Positions 1 through 5,859 of a stretch of DNA of 5,859 bases are shown here, in pieces. How positions within the stretch are numbered: the stretch's first letter is position 1; each line of letters opens with the position of its first letter. Under the pieces are notes generated by a model. It was not told where the DNA came from and searched no databases. It saw nothing but the letters and a program-made list of their open reading frames with translations. This stretch comes from Acidobacteriota bacterium (lineage in GTDB: Bacteria > Acidobacteriota > Blastocatellia > RBC074). The translations under genes were made by a program, and so were the position numbers. The DNA is taken from NCBI GenBank assembly GCA_013140935.1, contig JABFSD010001066.1, positions 1 to 5,859 of the forward strand. The letters are read 5' to 3'.

Positions 1-1283
1 CTGTTGAGCAATGCGCTCAATGGTTGCCCCGCCGCCAACGCCGCCGCCATTGGCGCATTCATCGAAGTCGAAAGGCGATTTTCCAACGTGATGTCGGGCT
101 GCCCTTTGACTGAAAGCTGCTGACGGATTTGCAGCGTCGAATCGCCAATCGTGCGCTCTGACCCGCCCAGCACCGCCATCACCGTCATCTGCATCAAGAT
201 CGGTGTGAGAAAGCGATCAACCACCATATCGAATTTATAAGGCTTGAGTTCGCCGCGACTGGTGCGCAGGTTTAATTCGACTGGCAGCATCTGCGCGGTC
301 TTGCCCAACTCGCCATAAATCGCCGTCGAACGGTCGCCGAGCATCGCGCCGACTTGCGCCGTCGGATAAGCAATCTTGAAGGAGTTCGCCTGACTCGGCA
401 GCACGGTGATGACTTCGCCTTCGTTCATCGGGAAATCAGACACGCCAATCGAAAGAAACGGATGGCCGAAGGCGTAAATTTTATTGCCGTCGCGCCACGT
501 CACCGTACCCGCCGCCGAGATCGAAAAGTCTCCGCGAATGAGCGGCACGACGATGGTCGAGCCGGGCTTGAGCGTATTCGCATCCGACTTTTTCATCTCG
601 CTGATCGGCGCGGCTCCGGCCATGCCTGCTACGGGATAAAAACCAAGCGCCTGAAATTGCGGCGCGAATTTGGCGATGACTTCGGGCGCGACGCCGGTGA
701 TCGCCAACGGCGTAGCGAGGCGCTTTAACGCAGGCACTCCGCCCGCATTGCTGGCGGCGACGGCTCCGGCGGCCTTGCGCGTGAAGTCTTCGACAAAGGT
801 TTTGAATTCGGGCGCGTCGTCGTTGAGCGCAATTTCTGAAAACGAAATACTGCGCGGCTGATTCGTCGGAGCGGCTTTTTCCTTCTGCTCAAAAATATCC
901 ACCATGTCTTTGATGGGCGTGACGCCGCCGATGGCGTCTTTTGAGAACTGATAGCCGAATGCGACCGCGCCCAACAGCTTGCCATCAACGTAAACCGGCG
1001 AACCACTCATGCCTGCGAATACGCCAATGTGTTGAAACTCTTCGCCGAGCAATTTCACCAGCACGGCGCTCTGTCCCGGATTCATCGCGCCGGTCAGCAC
1101 GCCTAATAACTCAAGCTCGAACTTGCGCGGTTCGCGGCCTTCAAACACGGTGTAACCGATCGCTTTCATCCCCGGCTTGACCTGTTCGACGGGAAAGAAA
1201 TTGTCAGCGGATGGCTTCGCTTGCGCAAAGGCCGCAACGGTGAATGCGAGTAACAAACAAAAAGAAATGCCCCAACGCTTCAT
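1..1283 (-). CDS. Secreted SpoIVB-type (peptidase family S55) protein, C-terminus cut by window edge
   Basis: The frame is open from an ATG at 1283 down to the left edge, giving 427 visible residues without a stop. Residues 1-20 form a Sec signal peptide (KR start, hydrophobic core FCLLLAFTVAAF, likely cleavage AFA|Q), so the product should be exported. Residues 29-130 resemble the C-terminal half of the SpoIVB S55 domain: a PVEQVKPGM segment, then GMSGSPVY at 91-98 with probable nucleophile S93, then GKLLGAV. Residues 238-330 resemble the N-terminal half of that domain, with AFGHPF around the probable catalytic H274 and a later STAIYGE segment. The halves are therefore in the opposite order to Bacillus subtilis SpoIVB. 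I see no clear equivalent of the SpoIVB catalytic Asp, so protease activity is uncertain. The substrate is unknown. A GAGGT Shine-Dalgarno 8 bases upstream supports this start. Family assignment is confident; function is inferred. Confidence 0.85.
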   Translation of the reverse strand, partial: MKRWGISFCLLLAFTVAAFAQAKPSADNFFPVEQVKPGMKAIGYTVFEGREPRKFELELLGVLTGAMNPGQSAVLVKLLGEEFQHIGVFAGMSGSPVYVDGKLLGAVAFGYQFSKDAIGGVTPIKDMVDIFEQKEKAAPTNQPRSISFSEIALNDDAPEFKTFVEDFTRKAAGAVAASNAGGVPALKRLATPLAITGVAPEVIAKFAPQFQALGFYPVAGMAGAAPISEMKKSDANTLKPGSTIVVPLIRGDFSISAAGTVTWRDGNKIYAFGHPFLSIGVSDFPMNEGEVITVLPSQANSFKIAYPTAQVGAMLGDRSTAIYGELGKTAQMLPVELNLRTSRGELKPYKFDMVVDRFLTPILMQMTVMAVLGGSERTIGDSTLQIRQQLSVKGQPDITLENRLSTSMNAPMAAALAAGQPLSALLN

Positions 1284-1291
1284 GTGTGAAT

Positions 1292-1296
1292 ACCTC
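1292..1296 (-). promoter_or_regulatory. Shine-Dalgarno site of the S55-family gene
   Basis: On the minus strand GAGGT lies 8 bases before the ATG at 1283. It fixes the start directly in front of the signal peptide. Confidence 0.65.
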
Positions 1297-1339
1297 ATTG
1301 TCCAAAGGGTTTTAGCACGATTGCCTGCGGATGAACGGC

Positions 1340-1368
1340 ACTATAGCACAAGCCTGCACGGATAAAGA
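1340..1368 (-). promoter_or_regulatory. Candidate extended -10 promoter for the S55-family gene
   Basis: The minus strand reads TGC followed by TATAGT (1348-1340). This is a TGn extension plus a hexamer matching the sigma-70 -10 consensus at five of six positions. The -35 region is poor: the hexamer 17 bases upstream is TCTTTA. Transcription would start near 1333, giving a leader of about 50 bases that contains the Shine-Dalgarno. The site lies downstream of the DHH stop codon, so it would give the S55 gene its own transcript. Seen by eye only. Confidence 0.4.
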
Positions 1369-1372
1369 GAAC

Positions 1373-1398
1373 GTAGCGCAGGCTGAAGCCTGCGCCAC
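1373..1398. repeat. Short palindromic element (GCGCAGGCT / AGCCTGCGC) at the DHH gene's stop codon
   Basis: Arms 1376-1384 and 1387-1395 are perfect 9-bp inverted repeats around GA (in RNA more likely a TGAA tetraloop with 8 pairs). After one mismatch the stem continues for two more pairs (GT/AC). The element ends at 1398, one base from the DHH stop codon at 1399-1401. Similar GTAGCGCAGGC...GCCTGCGC palindromes are, from memory, dispersed in acidobacterial genomes. On the minus strand the hairpin is followed by a pyrimidine-rich stretch (GTTCTCTTTAT), so a weak terminator or transcript-end stabiliser is possible. There is no classical uninterrupted T run. Confidence 0.6.
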
Positions 1399-2355
1399 TT
1401 AGTGCTGCAATTCTTCGACAATGCCGGCGGCAATGCGGCGGGCTTCTGTCAATTGTTCAGGCGCGAGCGAAATCGCAGCGACGACGGCGTGACCGCCTCC
1501 GCCAAAGCGTTCGCAGATTTTCGCCAGATCGTGCGTGCGCGGACGCGGCGCCCAGGGGCTGGAACCGACCGAGATTTTTGAGCGAAACGTAGACTGGCTG
1601 ACGCTCACGCTGTAAGTGACTTCAGGATGCAAGTAATAAGGAATGAACTTGCTGTAACCTTCCATGTCGTGACCGGCTACGTCGAAAAAGACGACGGGGC
1701 CGGTGACACGCGCGGCCTGTTTGATCGTTTCCATCGAACGCAAATGCCGTTGATAAAGCGGTTCGATGCGTTCGGCGATGAAAGGCAGGCGGGCGACTTC
1801 GTTCATCGCCTGTGTTTGCAGGGCCAAAATGATTTGTGCGGCCAGCGCGGGATCGCTGCTGTTTTCGATGACGAGCGCCAGACGCAGCGCATCTTCTTTC
1901 ATTTCGACGGGCACAGTAGGGCTTTCATACAACGCGCCATCAATGATGTTCGCCCAGTGAATAAGTTCGGCCTGATGCGCATAATCCATCCCGAAAAGTT
2001 TGTGCGCGGTGTCGGCGATGAATTTCGTGCAGGATTTGTAATCGGCGTCGAGAAACTTTTTGCCGCTGGTGTCGGCGCGCCACTGGGCTTCGTCTGCGGC
2101 GGAAAGAAAGGCGCTCTTGTGGTGATCGAACCACCAGGTCAGCTTGGGCGAGTTGCTGTATTTGAAATCCACGATGGCGTTTTCATCGCCGTCGAAAGCG
2201 GCTTCGTCAAACAGCGCCCCGGCGCGATGCACCATGGGTTGAAAGCGCTGTTGCCAGTCGGAGTTGATCTTTTCGCGGTAAAAACGTCCGAACACGGCGG
2301 CGGACGAAACTCCGTCAAAGCAATTGCCGTGATAACAAATCTTGATACTCTTCAT
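1399..2355 (-). CDS. DHH/DHHA1-family phosphoesterase
   Basis: This complete 318-residue protein starts at ATG 2355 and ends in LQH-stop. Motifs appear in DHH order: YHGNCFDG at 8-15 (motif I, H9 and D14), IVDFKYS at 61-67 (D63), the signature FDHHKSAF at 76-83 (D77, H78, H79), and WANIIDG at 134-140 (a candidate fourth metal Asp is D139). The DHHA1 substrate-binding signature [12 protein letters not shown] lies at 283-294. The family cleaves phosphodiester bonds in short oligonucleotides, cyclic dinucleotides or related substrates, using Mn ions. Motif I has the HGNCxDG form rather than the DxDG of RecJ, so it belongs to a less characterised branch and the substrate cannot be named. There is no signal peptide, so it is probably cytoplasmic. 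The Shine-Dalgarno is poor: the nearest AAGG is about 18 bases from the ATG. No convincing promoter was found upstream. Confidence 0.9.
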   Translation of the reverse strand: MKSIKICYHGNCFDGVSSAAVFGRFYREKINSDWQQRFQPMVHRAGALFDEAAFDGDENAIVDFKYSNSPKLTWWFDHHKSAFLSAADEAQWRADTSGKKFLDADYKSCTKFIADTAHKLFGMDYAHQAELIHWANIIDGALYESPTVPVEMKEDALRLALVIENSSDPALAAQIILALQTQAMNEVARLPFIAERIEPLYQRHLRSMETIKQAARVTGPVVFFDVAGHDMEGYSKFIPYYLHPEVTYSVSVSQSTFRSKISVGSSPWAPRPRTHDLAKICERFGGGGHAVVAAISLAPEQLTEARRIAAGIVEELQH

Positions 2356-2469
2356 TATGTGCTTGGGTTGAATACCTTTTCTTGCGTCTGTGGGTCAGAG
2401 GCTGGATGCGAAATAGGGCGCAGCTTAACGATGGGTCTGCGGCGATGCAAGGCATCATGAAAATAAAAA

Positions 2470-2499
2470 TTGACGCTTCTTGCGCGCCTGTGGTCTGAT
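2470..2499 (+). promoter_or_regulatory. Candidate sigma-70 promoter for the membrane/synthase-like gene
   Basis: TTGACG (2470-2475, five of six matches to the -35 consensus) is followed after 18 bases by TCTGAT (2494-2499, four of six), with a TGn extension at 2491-2493. An A-rich run, ATGAAAATAAAAAT, lies just upstream and could act as an UP element. Transcription from about 2506 would give a leader of about 120 bases. It is the best forward promoter in the divergent spacer, but was judged by eye only. Confidence 0.45.
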
Positions 2500-2612
2500 G
2501 CGCGCGCATTCCAACTGGCTGGTCCGCCCTCTGTAGACGAGCCTCCTTTCGATTATCAGTCCGACCACAAATGTTTCCGACGCGCCTGCCACCAGGTGAA
2601 GTGAGTGAAAAC

Positions 2613-2618
2613 AAGGAG
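2613..2618 (+). promoter_or_regulatory. Shine-Dalgarno that decides the start at 2628
   Basis: AAGGAG lies 9 bases before the ATG at 2628. The earlier in-frame ATG at 2571 has no such site and would add 19 polar residues in front of the first membrane helix, so 2628 is preferred. Confidence 0.75.
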
Positions 2619-2627
2619 TCAGGTGTT

Positions 2628-4847
2628 ATGGGTTTGCTCTATGCGTTGACCTTGCTGTTGAACGCACTCTTACTTTTTCTCGTGCAGCCGATGATTGCCA
2701 AAACGCTGTTGCCTTATCTGGGCGGCACATCGGCCGTATGGAATACCTGCGTGCTGTTTTTTCAGTTTATGCTGCTGGGCGGTTACGGCTATTCGCACGT
2801 CATCACCAAAAAGCTCGCGCTCAAACCACAAATCGCGCTCCACCTGTCGTTATTCGTCGCTGCTGCATTCGTGCTGCCGTTTGCCATTTCAGAGAACGCG
2901 CTGACGACGTTGAGCAATGGCGCGCAGCCCATCCGTTGGATGCTGTGGCAATTACTGTTGCTGGTAGGCGCTCCGTTTTTAATGCTGGCAACGAGCGGGC
3001 CGCTGTTGCAACACTGGTTCGCGCAAACCGATCACCCCGACGCACAAGACCCTTATTTTCTTTATGGCGCGAGCAATGTGGGCAGCCTGTTGGCATTGTT
3101 GGGTTATCCGTTATTGATGGAACCCACGCTGCGCTTGCGCCAACAAAGTCTGGTCTGGGCGATCAGTTATAGCACATTGCTATTGTTGTTAGGTGCGTGC
3201 GCTGTGGTGCGCTGGCAGGCAGGCCACCGTAGGCAAAAAAACGCCGCCGCTGAATCTACTCAAAAAAACGCCCTTGATTATGTACCGCTCACCTGGCCCC
3301 AACGCGCCCGTTGGGTGTGGCTGGCGTTCGTACCTTCCAGCCTGATGCTGGGAGTAACAACGCATCTGTCCACCAACATTTCACCGTTTCCACTCTTGTG
3401 GGTCGTACCACTCGCACTTTACCTGTTGACGTTCGTTTTGGCTTTCGCACAACAGCAACGGGTGGCCGCCAAACGGCTGATGCAATCCGTTCAAATTTCG
3501 GGCATATGTATGGCTGCCGTGATTCTGGCCGGTCACAGGATTCCACTAACACTGGCCGTTTGTTTGCCGCTGCTGTTCTTTTTCACGGCGGCTTGGCTTT
3601 GCCACCGCCAATTGGCAGAGAGCCGCCCGGCGACCACGCTTCTCACCGAATTTTATTTATGGCTTTCCGTCGGTGGAATGCTCGGCGGAGTATTCAACAG
3701 CTTGCTTGCCCCGTTTCTCTTCCCCGGCGTATGGGAATTTCCGCTGATGGTAACTGCCGCGTTGTTGATATGTCCGACAACAGCGCCGTTGCCCTTTCGC
3801 ACCTTCAAAGAACGCAATTTGAAATTTGCGTGGCCTGCCGGATTAGTCTTGCTGACTTTTTGCCTGGGCTTTTCGCTACCTCGCGTAGGCGTCACCCCAC
3901 CGCTGGTGTTGGCGCTTTCGTTAGGCTTGCCCGCTTTGCTGGGAATCAAGTTCATTCGCAAAATCATTCCGCTCAGCCTGACGCTGGCGGCCATCATCAC
4001 CGTGAGTGGCTCCGGTGCGAATTCCTTCGTAGAGCAATCACTCTGGCAAGAACGCAATTTCTTTGGGGTAAAACGAGTGGTGCGGGATCGTACCAGGCAA
4101 TCCTATGAACTGGGGCACGGCAATACCATCCACGGACGCCAATATCTCGATCCGCAACGCCAATGCGAACCGTTAAGTTATTACCATCAAAACGGCCCCA
4201 TCGGGCAACTGATGAGCGCGCTGCAAACCAAGCAAATCGAAACACCCCAAACCGCTATCGTAGGTTTGGGCGCAGGCGCGCTGGCCTGTTACGCGCAAGC
4301 CCATCAGGACTGGACGTATTTCGAGATTGACCCCGGCGTCATTCACGTCGCCCACGAAACAGGGCATTTCACCTATCTCAAAAAATGTTCGCGCGCGCCC
4401 TATCACATCGTGTTTGGAGACGCGCGTTTACAGTTGCGCAAAGCAAAGGAAAAACAATTCGGCTTGATCGTGCTGGATGCGTTCAGTTCCGACGCCGTGC
4501 CTACGCATTTGCTGACGAAAGAGGCGATGGAACTTTATCTTGCCAAGTTGGCGGTCGGCGGTGTGATCGCGCTGCACATTTCCAACACCTATCTCGACCT
4601 GCGCCCCGTCGTCGCCGGACTGGCCCAAAGCGCCAATCTCGAATGTCTTATCAACGATGATTTAGCCGTTCAACAAAGCAACGCGGTCGAGTTTCAAGAC
4701 CCGGCCATATGGGTCGTGCTGGCGCGCCGCACAGAAGATTTCGGTACGTTGTCTCAACATCCGCACTGGCATCGCTTGGAATCCGCCGCTCCGCAATTGT
4801 GGACGGATGATTATTCCAACCTGCTGCGCGTGTTTAAGCGCAGATAG
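2628..4847 (+). CDS. Polytopic membrane protein fused to a spermidine-synthase-like domain
   Basis: This protein has 739 residues from the ATG at 2628. Roughly residues 1-460 are a membrane region of about ten or more hydrophobic helices; the opening (LNALLLFLVQPMIAKTLLPYLGG) is typical of proteins annotated as fused MFS/spermidine synthase. A soluble linker at about 470-540 carries RNFFGVKRV, HGNTIHGRQ and EPLSYYH, which belong to the same family. The C-terminal Rossmann domain has GLGAG (546-550), FEIDPG (565-570, the ribose-binding acid), GDAR (597-600) and LDAFSSDAVPTHLL (616-629), ending in WTDDYSNLLRVF. It resembles polyamine aminopropyltransferases and probably binds an adenosyl cofactor. 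However, the GGGDG Asp is Ala here (A549) and the usual DxxD is D617-x4-D622, so putrescine is unlikely to be the substrate. Substrate and transported compound are unknown. It diverges from the DHH gene and converges on the ABC permease gene. Confidence 0.88.
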   Translation: MGLLYALTLLLNALLLFLVQPMIAKTLLPYLGGTSAVWNTCVLFFQFMLLGGYGYSHVITKKLALKPQIALHLSLFVAAAFVLPFAISENALTTLSNGAQPIRWMLWQLLLLVGAPFLMLATSGPLLQHWFAQTDHPDAQDPYFLYGASNVGSLLALLGYPLLMEPTLRLRQQSLVWAISYSTLLLLLGACAVVRWQAGHRRQKNAAAESTQKNALDYVPLTWPQRARWVWLAFVPSSLMLGVTTHLSTNISPFPLLWVVPLALYLLTFVLAFAQQQRVAAKRLMQSVQISGICMAAVILAGHRIPLTLAVCLPLLFFFTAAWLCHRQLAESRPATTLLTEFYLWLSVGGMLGGVFNSLLAPFLFPGVWEFPLMVTAALLICPTTAPLPFRTFKERNLKFAWPAGLVLLTFCLGFSLPRVGVTPPLVLALSLGLPALLGIKFIRKIIPLSLTLAAIITVSGSGANSFVEQSLWQERNFFGVKRVVRDRTRQSYELGHGNTIHGRQYLDPQRQCEPLSYYHQNGPIGQLMSALQTKQIETPQTAIVGLGAGALACYAQAHQDWTYFEIDPGVIHVAHETGHFTYLKKCSRAPYHIVFGDARLQLRKAKEKQFGLIVLDAFSSDAVPTHLLTKEAMELYLAKLAVGGVIALHISNTYLDLRPVVAGLAQSANLECLINDDLAVQQSNAVEFQDPAIWVVLARRTEDFGTLSQHPHWHRLESAAPQLWTDDYSNLLRVFKRR

Positions 4848-5060
4848 TGAATGAATGCCAGCCTCGTAACCTTTTTCGTACCAATCGGTTATGTAAAATA
4901 TCCATTGATCGTTTTGAGGCGGTGATTACAGCAATTCTCGGTTAAGCGCGAAGTCGTTGTGGAAGTGTGATTTAGGAAAAAGAGTTTCCGCGCTTGCCGA
5001 AAAAAGTAGAAAAAGCGGCGATTTGGTGACGGAAGGTGGGGGCGGGCGTAAACTGTACGC
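4848..5060. other. Intergenic stretch without a recognisable gene
   Basis: These 213 bases follow the stop of the membrane/synthase-like gene. I found no ORF of note, no RNA gene and no convincing rho-independent terminator. There is an isolated -10-like TAAAAT at 4894-4899 with no good -35. Runs of A occur at 4976-5014. The last 35 bases contain the candidate promoter listed separately. Confidence 0.5.
5026..5054 (+). promoter_or_regulatory. Candidate promoter placing the transcript start at the small ORF's ATG
   Basis: GTGACG (5026-5031, four of six matches to TTGACA, including TGAC) is followed after exactly 17 bases by TAAACT (5049-5054, four of six to TATAAT). The usual start point, 7 bases after the -10 hexamer, would be 5061, the A of the ATG, implying a leaderless mRNA. 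Each hexamer is moderate on its own; the spacing and the match to the ATG make it notable. Confidence 0.3.
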
Positions 5061-5219
5061 ATGCGACCACTCCAACATTTAACCTTTGAAGCTTATCGTG
5101 AGTTATTAGGTGCGCAGTTTCGGCAAGTCCCTGAACTACGCGACCCGGCGCTCGCGGCTGATCCGGCGTTGTTATTTTGGGATGCGGTGGAGTTGCAGTT
5201 GTTGCTGGAAGGGCTGTGA
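5061..5219 (+). CDS. Possible small protein, 52 residues, unknown function
   Basis: This ORF runs from ATG 5061 to TGA 5217-5219; an in-frame TAA at 5049 rules out an upstream extension. The product begins MRPLQHLTFEAYRELLGAQF and ends in WDAVELQLLLEGL. It has a Leu/Ala/Glu-rich, helix-forming composition, no signal peptide and no membrane segment, and would be mildly acidic. I do not recognise the family; it could be a free-standing small protein, a remnant of a larger gene, or a chance ORF. In favour are its protein-like composition and a candidate promoter that would start transcription at the ATG. Against are its length and the lack of a well-placed Shine-Dalgarno: the G-rich GGAAGGTGGGGG lies about 18 or more bases away. 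A small hairpin (CGGGC/GCCCG, 5221-5237) follows the stop directly, then the long inverted repeat. Confidence 0.4.
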   Translation: MRPLQHLTFEAYRELLGAQFRQVPELRDPALAADPALLFWDAVELQLLLEGL

Positions 5220-5239
5220 CCGGGCAACGCACGCCCGTC

Positions 5240-5348
5240 AAAGGCGGAACGGGGAGCGTAAGCGACCTGAGCCTCGGCAATGCGTCTATTGATCCGAAGA
5301 GGACGCGCCGCCAAGGCTCAGGTCGCTTACGCTCCCCGTTCCGCCTTT
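5240..5348. repeat. 39-bp inverted repeat with one mismatch around a 31-base spacer
   Basis: The left arm 5240-5278 and right arm 5310-5348 are reverse complements at 38 of 39 positions (mismatch at 5275 against 5313). Both carry the core GGGGAGCGTAAGCGACCTGA or its complement. The spacer adds a 5-bp inner stem (5282-5286 with 5302-5306). The right arm ends on the first base of the permease stop codon (5348-5350). The element lies between convergent transcripts and could fold into a very strong hairpin in RNA from either strand. It lacks a T tract, so classical intrinsic termination is not obvious. A trinucleotide TCA stands at both borders (5238-5240 and 5348-5350), which could be a target duplication of a miniature mobile element or chance. 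Confidence 0.85.
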
Positions 5349-5859
5349 CACTCGTGCCGCAAAGCCGTCAGCGGATCAACTTTTGTCGCGCGGCGGGCCG
5401 GCAGATAACAGGCCGTCAGCGCCACCAGCAACAACACCGCCGCAATCGCCGCAAACGTCAGCGGATCAGTCGCGCTCACACCGAACAATAGATTTTTCAT
5501 CAGCCGCATTACGGCGAAAGAAACCAACAGACCGAGCGCGAGTCCTGCCAACACGAGCTTCATGCCTTGCCCGACGACCAGTTTGTGAATGTCACGGTTG
5601 GCGGCACCCAGCGCGATGCGGATGCCGAGTTCGCGCGTGCGTTGCGTTACGCCGTAAGCCATCACGCCGTAAAGCCCAATCGCCGCGAGCAGCAACGCCA
5701 GCACGCCGAAGCTGCCTAGCACCGAAGCCGCCAGCCGCGCGGGCAGCAACGCGAAGCCCAGGTTTTCGGTCAGCGTTTTCGTCGTCGCAATCGGCAAGCG
5801 CGGATCGAGTTGTAGCAATTCGTTGCGCACGGCGGCGAGCAATTGCGCCGGTTCGGTTT
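5348..5859 (-). CDS. C-terminal part of a MacB/FtsX-type ABC transporter permease, start cut by window edge
   Basis: The frame is open from the right edge to TGA at 5350-5348, giving 169 visible residues. The last part of a FtsX-like permease domain is seen: a membrane helix at about 43-68 (counting from the edge) with FGVLALLLAAIGLYGVMAYGV, the conserved cytoplasmic RTRELGIRIALGA at 73-85, a helix at about 99-118, LLFGVSATDPLTF at 123-135, a third helix at about 132-153, and the terminal LPARRATKVDPLTALRHE. This is the usual end of acidobacterial MacB-like permeases, which export macrolides, peptides or lipoproteins in characterised relatives; the substrate here cannot be told. No reading-frame damage is visible. 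The TTG at 5842 is an internal codon, not the start: the frame continues upstream as TEPAQ. The ATPase partner is not in the window. Confidence 0.92.
   Translation of the reverse strand, partial: TEPAQLLAAVRNELLQLDPRLPIATTKTLTENLGFALLPARLAASVLGSFGVLALLLAAIGLYGVMAYGVTQRTRELGIRIALGAANRDIHKLVVGQGMKLVLAGLALGLLVSFAVMRLMKNLLFGVSATDPLTFAAIAAVLLLVALTACYLPARRATKVDPLTALRHE

Noticed and set aside
354..728. Plus-strand ORF of 124 codons opposite the S55 gene
   Set aside because: Arg/His-rich, low-complexity translation, antisense to a clear coding frame with signal peptide and motifs.
1627..2460. Long plus-strand ORF of 277 codons opposite the DHH gene
   Set aside because: It lies almost wholly antisense to a gene with all DHH/DHHA1 motifs, its translation shows no recognisable domain, and it is explained by codon bias of the opposite strand.
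2571..2573. Upstream ATG as start of the membrane/synthase-like protein
   Set aside because: No ribosome binding site, and it would add 19 polar residues before the first helix; ATG 2628 has AAGGAG at good spacing.
3311..4108. Plus-strand ORF of 265 codons inside the membrane/synthase gene
   Set aside because: An out-of-frame shadow of the membrane region, with no domain of its own and no Shine-Dalgarno.
4866..4892. GTAACC...GGTTAT as terminator of the membrane/synthase-like gene
   Set aside because: The stem is only six pairs including a G-U, the loop is 15 bases, and the T run lies in the loop rather than after the stem.
5061..5219. Small ORF as a fragment of tryptophan 2,3-dioxygenase
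   Set aside because: A faint likeness (QFR followed by an acidic stretch) was considered, but no heme or substrate motifs are present and the match is too short to support.
5177..5491. Plus-strand ORF of 104 codons across the inverted repeat
   Set aside because: It runs through the repeat and into the antisense of the ABC permease; the Arg/Gln-rich translation is a reading of repeat and antisense sequence.
5840..5842. TTG as the start of a short 164-residue permease
   Set aside because: The frame is open to the window edge and reads TEPAQ just upstream, as in longer permeases of this family; it is an internal codon of a cut gene.

Overview
The window looks like chromosomal sequence from an acidobacterium, most likely of the Blastocatellia type. 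This rests on three things recalled about families, not on any search: a secreted SpoIVB/S55-type protein whose half-domain order matches a group of acidobacterial proteins, the C-terminus of a MacB/FtsX-type permease of the kind acidobacteria carry in many copies, and short GC-rich palindromes between genes. No tRNA, rRNA, CRISPR array, phage gene or intact insertion sequence was seen.

Layout. (1) 1-1283, minus: a secreted S55-family protein, cut by the left edge, with a good Shine-Dalgarno and an extended -10 promoter. (2) 1373-1398: a short palindrome touching the stop codon of the next gene. (3) 1399-2355, minus: a DHH/DHHA1 phosphoesterase. (4) 2356-2627: a divergent intergenic region with a plausible forward promoter and a long leader. 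(5) 2628-4847, plus: a large membrane protein whose C-terminus is a spermidine-synthase-like Rossmann domain. (6) 4848-5347: about 500 bases with no established gene. It holds a 52-codon ORF that may be translated from a leaderless transcript, and a 39-bp inverted repeat with one mismatch. (7) 5348-5859, minus: the C-terminal end of an ABC permease, cut by the right edge.

The genes do not form one evident pathway. The two left genes lie head-to-tail on the minus strand but are separated by a palindrome and a promoter, so they are probably transcribed separately. The membrane/synthase gene diverges from the DHH gene and converges on the ABC permease gene. The most interesting items are the swapped half-domain order of the S55 protein, the changed substrate residues in the synthase-like domain, the possible leaderless small gene, and two different palindromic elements that each sit at the stop codon of a minus-strand gene.
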